In this document: piece by piece, positions 59,379-64,000 of the stretch
How positions within the stretch are numbered: position 1 is the stretch's first letter
Layout of the letters: each line of letters opens with the position of its first letter
NCBI RefSeq assembly: GCF_000147815.2
Contig: NC_015957.1
Location: forward strand, 124,001-188,000
DNA length: 64,000 bases
Reading direction: 5' to 3'
From: Streptomyces violaceusniger Tu 4113
GTDB taxonomy: Bacteria > Actinomycetota > Actinomycetes > Streptomycetales > Streptomycetaceae
Translations under genes and position numbers: made by a program
The notes under the pieces: model-generated
The model's input: only the letters and a program-made list of their open reading frames with translations
What the model was told of the DNA's origin: nothing
The model's database searches: none

Positions 59379-59408
59379 CCGCTACCGTTCCCTTAGCGCT
59401 CCACTAAC
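59379..59408 (-). promoter_or_regulatory. 11-bp-spaced GTTA direct repeats in divergent region
   Basis: Read on the minus strand: GTTAGTGGAGC, GCTAAGGGAAC and GGTAGCGG, in phase at 59408, 59397 and 59386. The site could act on the DUF4232 gene, the DUF1707 gene, or both. Confidence 0.5.
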
Positions 59409-59477
59409 GAAGCGCTGACGCGATCACAAACCGGCTGACTCACCCGCGTATCGCCGGCGCGCCAGTAGAGTGAAACG

Positions 59478-60020
59478 GTGACTTCTCTGCCGGAAGACCC
59501 GCCGTTACTGGTCAGCGAAGACGACCGCGACGCGGCCGTGCGGCGCGTGCAGGAGGCGTACGCCGAGGGGCACATCTCGCACGAGGACATGGACGAACGC
59601 CTCCACCAGGTGCTCACCGCCAAGACGCGTGGCGAACTTGTGTCGGCTCTGGCCTCGCTCCCGGAGGAGAACGCGGGCACCACGTCCACGATCGCCGCCG
59701 CCGGCGGACGCATCAAGCGGCGCGGCGCATGGCAGGTGCCTCGGGTCCTCAAGGTCGCGTCCGCGTTCGGAAGGGTGCGCCTGGACCTGTCCCGGGCGGT
59801 CATCGAACATCCGGTAGTCGACATCGAGCTGCAACTCGGCACCGGCAGAGCCAGGATCACGGTGCCCCGCGACGCGATCGTCGACCTCGAGGATCTGCAC
59901 ACCGGGTGGAAGGACACGCGCTACAAGCCCCGGCGGCACTCCGGCCCCGGCGGGCCGAGGATCCGCATCTCCGGGACCATGGGATTCGGACGACTGACGA
60001 TCCGCCACGCGCGGTGGTGA
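59478..60020 (+). CDS. DUF1707 SHOCT-like protein with TTA codon
   Basis: This 180-residue protein from GTG has a DUF1707 N-terminal domain (VSEDDRDAAVRRVQEAYAEG, HEDMDERLHQVLTAKTRGEL) and then a beta-rich DUF2154-like region (RLDLSRAVIEHPVVDIELQ, RARITVPRDAIVDLEDL). It is probably cytoplasmic and membrane-associated in envelope stress. Codon 10 is TTA (59505-59507), read by the bldA tRNA, so expression may depend on development. Divergent from the DUF4232 gene. Confidence 0.85.
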   Translation: MTSLPEDPPLLVSEDDRDAAVRRVQEAYAEGHISHEDMDERLHQVLTAKTRGELVSALASLPEENAGTTSTIAAAGGRIKRRGAWQVPRVLKVASAFGRVRLDLSRAVIEHPVVDIELQLGTGRARITVPRDAIVDLEDLHTGWKDTRYKPRRHSGPGGPRIRISGTMGFGRLTIRHARW

Positions 60021-60046
60021 GCCCGTCAGCGTCCCGAGCCCGGCAC

Positions 60047-60427
60047 TCAGCCGACGTGGACATGGGGCCATCGGGCCCGGTCGGGCTCGGCCTCGCGGAG
60101 CACTTCCCGGGTGACGGGGGCGACCTCTCCCTGGCCGAACAGGAAGAACCGCAGGAACTGGGCGAAGGGGCTGCCCTCGGTCCACTCGAAGTAGATATGC
60201 GGCCTGCACCCGGTCACATCCCGTACGTGCAGCAGCAGCGCGGCCGGCGAGTTGGGGATGCTGGAGCCGTCGAGGGTCAGGACGCGGTAGCGGCCGTGCA
60301 GCACCTCGCCGTGCACGCGCAGCGCCGATTCGAAGTCGGACGGGTCGCGGACGGTGACCTCGACGAAGATCAGATCCTCGTCGTCCGGGATGTCGTTGTC
60401 GGCTCGGATCTGCTGGATGTTGTCTCG
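60047..60427 (-). pseudogene. C-terminal fragment of a large membrane transporter
   Basis: The minus frame reads DNIQQIRADNDIPDDEDLIF, FESALRVHGEVLHGRYRVLT, SPAALLLHVRDVTG and YFEWTEGSPFAQFLRFFLFG, ending PDRARWPHVHVG. I take this as the soluble C-terminal domain of an APC-type amino-acid transporter of streptomycetes. All membrane helices are missing. Homology seems to stop near 60427, where another gene fragment in the opposite direction begins. No start codon fits. The family call is from memory of the pattern; the truncation is clearer. Confidence 0.55.
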
Positions 60428-60479
60428 CGGTACTCGGTCACGTCCCGGGGAGCGGAGCCGGCCGCCCTGCCGCACGGAC

Positions 60480-60931
60480 GCGACCCCGAGGCCGTGGCCG
60501 AGTACGAAGAGCGGTTCACCACCGTCATGATGCAATCGGGCCTGTCCAACAAGATGATGGCGCGGGTGATGGTCTGCCTCCTCACCACCGATTCCGGCAG
60601 CATGACCGCCGCCGAACTGGTCCAGCGCCTCATGACGCACCTGAATGTCGACCGGGAGAGCCTGCGCGAGCTGGCCGATCAGGGCAACGAGACCGCTTTG
60701 GACCGGCTGGCCGACCTCGCCGAGGCAGCCGGCGACCTCGACGAGCTGAGCGAGCTGTTGGACGAAGGGTCCATGCACGCCGGGTTCCTGCTCACCCGCC
60801 GCGCGGCCGCGGCCGCCGACCTGCCCGAACTGCAACGGATCGCCGACGCCGGATACGACGAGGCCGGGAACGAGCTGGACCGGCTGTTGAAGGCACCAAG
60901 CGACGGGCACGGGGCTTGCCCGGGTCTATGA
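60480..60931 (+). pseudogene. Chimeric remnant: MarR/GbsR-like start joined to a repeat protein
   Basis: Codons from 60480 read RDPEAVAEYEERFTTVMMQS, then MTAAELVQRL, as in the N-terminal half of MarR/GbsR-type regulators, but the winged helix that should follow is absent. From about 60641 the sequence changes to VDRESLRELADQGNETALDR and DLPELQRIADAGYDEAG, a helical-repeat hypothetical seen alone in streptomycetes. GTG 60494 is the first possible start. I infer two partial genes fused by deletion. Confidence 0.5.
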
Positions 60932-61019
60932 CCTGGACCTCTGGAGTGGAGTGCGGACGTGCTCCACCTCTCCTGGGGCGGCTGACGCTGACACTGCCAC
61001 GCGCGCGCGAGGGCGGCAT

Positions 61020-61517
61020 TGCGGTCGCGGTCGCAAGGGGAGCCTGCGCCTCCGAATCGGTCGCCTCCATGTCACGGCGGCGAGTACCGCTGGAGATCGC
61101 GCGGCCACGCAGGATTTCCTCGCCGAGGCGAAGAACATTGCCCGCTACGTGACCCTCGATCGCCCCGACGCGTGGGCCAACTTCAGTCCCATCAACGTCG
61201 AGTTGCACGCCGTCAGCGCTGCCGTTGCGCTCGGCGACGCGGGTGTGGCCCTGGAGGCGGCCCGGCCGCTTATGCGTCGGCCGATCCCTGTCCCTGAGCG
61301 GCGTGCGGCTCTGTGGGTCGATGCCGCCCGTGCGTACAGTCAGCAAGGCAGGCTCGCCGACGGCTACCGGGCCCTGCGTGTCGCCGAAGACTGTGCGGCC
61401 CAGGATGTCCGGCGGCCGGCCGTACGTGAGCTGGTGGCGGACATGGCGGCCCGTGACCGCCGCCGGGCCGTGCCGGAGTTGCATCGCTTCAGTCGACACC
61501 TGGGAGTGCCCGCATGA
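61020..61517 (+). pseudogene. C-terminal fragment of an XRE-type regulator
   Basis: The frame reads HVTAASTAGDRAATQDFLAE, DAWANFSPINVELHAVSAAV and AYSQQGRLADGYRALRVAED, the helical-repeat C-terminus of streptomycete XRE regulators. The helix-turn-helix and about half of the protein are missing. It still ends in ATGA overlapping the flavoprotein gene, the usual partner, so the 3' end of the original operon survives. Confidence 0.6.
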
Positions 61518-62047
61518 GTGAGCGGAGGAAGCCGTTCCTGTACGTCGTCGTCTGCGCGGCCGGTATCGCCGATGATGTCGGCAAGCTGATCATCGCCGCC
61601 CAGGAGCGGGACTGGGACGTGGGCGTCATCGCCACTCCGCAGGGCCTGGGCTTCATCGACGCCCAAGCGGTCGAGGCCCAGACCGGCTATCCGATCCGCT
61701 CTGCCTGGCGCTCGCCCGGCGATCCGCGTCCGCTCCCGCCGCCGGATGCCATCGCTGTCGCCCCGGCGACCTTCAACACGATCAACAAGTGGGCCGCCGG
61801 GATCTCGGACACTCTGGCGGTGGGCATCCTGTGCGAGGCGTACGGCCTGGGCGTCCCCACCGCCGTCCTGCCTTATCTGAACGCCGCCCAGGCCGCCCAC
61901 CCGGCCTACCGGCAGAGCCTGGAGCGGCTACGGGGCATGGGCGTGCTGGTCGCCGAGTACGAGCCGCATCAGCCGAAGGCGGGTGGCGGTCGTGACACGT
62001 TCCGATGGGAGCAAGCGCTGGAGCTGCTGAGCCCCAAGGTTCGATGA
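61514..62047 (+). CDS. Flavoprotein (HFCD family)
   Basis: This 177-residue protein contains LYVVVCAAGIADDVGKLI, DAIAVAPATFNTINKWAAGI and AVGILCEAYGLGVPTAVLPY, the FMN-binding fold of HFCD flavoproteins such as phosphopantothenoylcysteine decarboxylases. The substrate is unknown. XRE regulators paired with this gene are frequent in streptomycetes; here the regulator is truncated, so control may be lost. The 216 bp after it hold no clear gene. Confidence 0.85.
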   Translation: MSERRKPFLYVVVCAAGIADDVGKLIIAAQERDWDVGVIATPQGLGFIDAQAVEAQTGYPIRSAWRSPGDPRPLPPPDAIAVAPATFNTINKWAAGISDTLAVGILCEAYGLGVPTAVLPYLNAAQAAHPAYRQSLERLRGMGVLVAEYEPHQPKAGGGRDTFRWEQALELLSPKVR

Positions 62048-62263
62048 GCGGGGAAGGAATTGCGGAAGGGCTATGAGCAGTGTGCCGCTTCATGGCACTT
62101 GGTGGTCGGGTGGCGGATCCGTGCGGGTGGCCGCGTTGCGCGCAGAGAGGGCATCAACGTTCCGTAGGAAACGGGTAAGGGTCATGTAAAGTGCCGTGCG
62201 GTGTGCCGGGAAGCCTGGTCGGCGGTAGGGGATTGCTCTCTCCAACGATCGGGGACGGTACTC

Positions 62264-64000
62264 ATGGTGCTCATCGCGGTCTTCGGCGTGGCGCTTCTCA
62301 TCGCGGTCCTGGTCTCGGGGCTGGCCGCCCGCTCGATTCTCTCCACCTCGCTGCTCTTCCTCGTCGCGGGCGCGCTCGTCGGCGATGGGGCCTTCGGACT
62401 GATCCACATCACCGCGGACAGCCCGATCGTGGCGGTCACGGCGGATCTGGCGCTGTTCGCGGTGCTGTTCACCGACGGCATGCATGTCTCGTTCCCGGCG
62501 CTGCGCGGCGCCTGGCGGAATCCGGCACGTGCGCTCGCCCTCGGCATGCCGTTGGCGTTCGTGGGGATGGCGCTGATCACCCACTTCCTGGTGGGGCTGG
62601 ACTGGACGACGTCGTTCCTGGTCGGCGCGGTGCTGGCGCCGACCGATCCGGTCTTCGCGTCGGCGATCGTGGGCCGTAAGGAGGTTCCGGCTCGGCTGCG
62701 GCAGCTTTTGAACGTGGAGAGCGGGATCAACGACGGGCTTGCGCTGCCGGTCGTCCTGGTGCTGATCGCGGCGGCCGGTCCGGCCTCGGGTGAGGCGGAG
62801 ACGTCGTTGTCGAAGATCGCCCTGGAGCTGCTCGGCGGCCTGGCCCTGGGCATCGTGCTGCCACTGGTGGTCAATGCGCTCGTGCGGCTCCCGGTGCTCG
62901 GTGCCGAGCCCAAGCTCCAGCCCCTGCTGCCGCTGGCGACCGGTGTGATTCTCTACGCCGGCTGCCATCTGACCCACGCCAACCCCTACCTGGCCGCCTT
63001 CTCGGCGGGCGCGGTGCTCGCCTCCGTCTCGCCGGAGTCCGGTCGCGCGTTCGAGCCGCTGGGTGAGGCGGTGGCGGAGCTGAGCAAGTTCGTGGCGCTG
63101 CTGGTGTTCGGCGCACTGCTGACACCACGGCTTTTCGGGGATCTGACGGTGGGCGGATACGTCACAGTGGTGCTGGCCATTGTGCTGGTCCGCCCGGCGT
63201 CGCTGCTGATCTCACTGATCGGCACCCGCTTCGCGCGGCGGGAGAAGCTGGCGGCGGCCTGGTTCGGGCCGAAGGGCTTCGCCTCCGTCGTGTACGGCCT
63301 GCTGGTGCTCCAGTCCGGCATCCCGCAGGGCGAGGAGGCGTACACCCTGATCGCGGTGTGCATCGCGTTCTCCATCGCCGCCCACAGCAGCACGGACGTG
63401 CCCGTCGCCCGTCTCTTCGAGGTCGAGGACCTCGTCGGCATCCCGGACGACGCTGACGAGGACGGCCACGATGGGGCAGGAAGAAGCAGACCGCCGGGGC
63501 AGCCCGGACGGCGTCCCGAGTGGAGGAGCACGACGATGCGCGCACGTGATCTGGCGATGGCATACGAGTCGGTCCGCGTCGATGATGACGCGCTGGAGGC
63601 GGCTCGCCTCATGGCCGAGCACCAACTGCCCGGGCTGCTGGTCCTGGACCGTGACGGGGAGCCGAAGGCGATCCTGCCCGCCTCCCAGGTGATCAAGGCG
63701 CTCGTCCCGGCCTATGTGATCGAGGACCCCGCGCTGGCGGCGGTCATCGACGAGAAACACGCCGACCGGCTGTGCGAGGCACTGCGTGGCCGCCGGGTCG
63801 GCGACCTGCTGTCCGACAAGGCGACCCGGCCGCCGATCGCCGATCCCGACGACACGGCGCTGGAGGTGGCCGCGTTGATGGCGCAGGCGCGCAGCCCGCT
63901 GGTGGCGGTGGCAAGGCGGGACAAGGCGGGCCTGCATCTGCTCGGGGTGATCACCGCCTCGCAGCTCCTCCAACGACTCCTCGGACATGCGGAGCCCCAT
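62264..64000 (+). CDS. CPA1-type cation:proton antiporter in frame with C-terminal CBS domains, 3' end outside window
   Basis: The frame is open from ATG 62264 to the last base (579 codons). Residues 1-390 form a sodium/proton antiporter with about twelve membrane helices and motifs VLAPTDPVFASAIVG and VESGINDGLALPVVLV. After an acidic/Arg/Pro linker the frame continues without stop into MRARDLAMAYESVRVDDDAL and later DLLSDKATRPPIADPDDTAL, a pair of CBS domains. A strong GGAGGA lies 9 bp before an in-frame ATG at 63536, so a separate CBS protein may also be made. Normally the two are separate genes. Confidence 0.8.
   Translation, partial: MVLIAVFGVALLIAVLVSGLAARSILSTSLLFLVAGALVGDGAFGLIHITADSPIVAVTADLALFAVLFTDGMHVSFPALRGAWRNPARALALGMPLAFVGMALITHFLVGLDWTTSFLVGAVLAPTDPVFASAIVGRKEVPARLRQLLNVESGINDGLALPVVLVLIAAAGPASGEAETSLSKIALELLGGLALGIVLPLVVNALVRLPVLGAEPKLQPLLPLATGVILYAGCHLTHANPYLAAFSAGAVLASVSPESGRAFEPLGEAVAELSKFVALLVFGALLTPRLFGDLTVGGYVTVVLAIVLVRPASLLISLIGTRFARREKLAAAWFGPKGFASVVYGLLVLQSGIPQGEEAYTLIAVCIAFSIAAHSSTDVPVARLFEVEDLVGIPDDADEDGHDGAGRSRPPGQPGRRPEWRSTTMRARDLAMAYESVRVDDDALEAARLMAEHQLPGLLVLDRDGEPKAILPASQVIKALVPAYVIEDPALAAVIDEKHADRLCEALRGRRVGDLLSDKATRPPIADPDDTALEVAALMAQARSPLVAVARRDKAGLHLLGVITASQLLQRLLGHAEPH

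Overview
The window reads as chromosomal DNA from a Streptomyces (or very close actinomycete). The GC content is high with the usual third-position bias. GTG starts and 4-bp ATGA/GTGA gene overlaps are common. The gene content is typical of the genus: DUF4232 lipoproteins, XRE regulators with long C-terminal repeat regions, DUF1707, SnoaL-like and DUF899 proteins. Two genes carry rare in-frame TTA codons. I see no rRNA, tRNA or CRISPR array.

Regions 1-6.6 kb: an accessory segment with the 3' end of an XRE/DUF5919 regulator, a NUDIX gene, small hypothetical genes, an IS5-type transposase, a LysR/O-acetyltransferase divergent pair, and a complete IS3-family element with inverted repeats, a 3-bp target duplication and a -1 slippery site. 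6.7-16.5 kb: a TetR regulator, a DUF305/DUF3105 membrane pair, an EhpF/EhpG-like pair (acid activation plus LuxC-like reduction), an orphan OmpR-type regulator, small secreted proteins, and a remarkable single polypeptide joining an ECF-sigma-like region, a zinc-binding anti-sigma motif, a membrane helix and an extracellular family-2 cellulose-binding module. 16.9-22.6 kb: a hydroxyproline catabolic operon (deaminase, epimerase, three-subunit D-hydroxyproline dehydrogenase) whose iron-sulfur subunit carries a long low-complexity tail. 22.7-26.3 kb: molybdate regulator and modABC, with modB and modC separated by six tandem 62/63-bp repeats that form a chain of coupled mini-genes.

26.4-32.2 kb: a DUF4232 lipoprotein, an XRE-linked accessory trio, two divergent HAD phosphatases and a SLOG-like protein. 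32.6-37.1 kb: an MMPL transporter, histidine kinase and response regulator operon. 37.1-42.1 kb: PhzF-like, LysR, NUDIX, an NfeD-flotillin pair and an acidic protein. 42.4-47.2 kb: two tandem CNNM/CorC proteins and a Ser/Thr kinase with a PQQ-type beta-propeller sensor. 47.5-53.4 kb: two more DUF4232 lipoproteins, a TSUP permease, NUDIX, DUF899 and GNAT genes. 53.5-57.6 kb: a second MMPL-kinase-regulator operon on the minus strand. 57.7-60.0 kb: an FG-GAP-like secreted protein, a fourth DUF4232 lipoprotein and a divergent DUF1707 gene with a TTA codon. 60.0-61.5 kb: a strip of gene fragments joined end to end. 61.5-64 kb: a flavoprotein and a CPA1-type antiporter running in frame into CBS domains at the window edge.

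Recurring themes: (i) envelope and lipoprotein stress functions, with four DUF4232 genes sharing an 11-bp-spaced GTTA repeat upstream that suggests one OmpR-type regulator; (ii) two parallel transporter/two-component operons; (iii) tandem-repeat expansions placed at gene junctions or in-frame gene tails.
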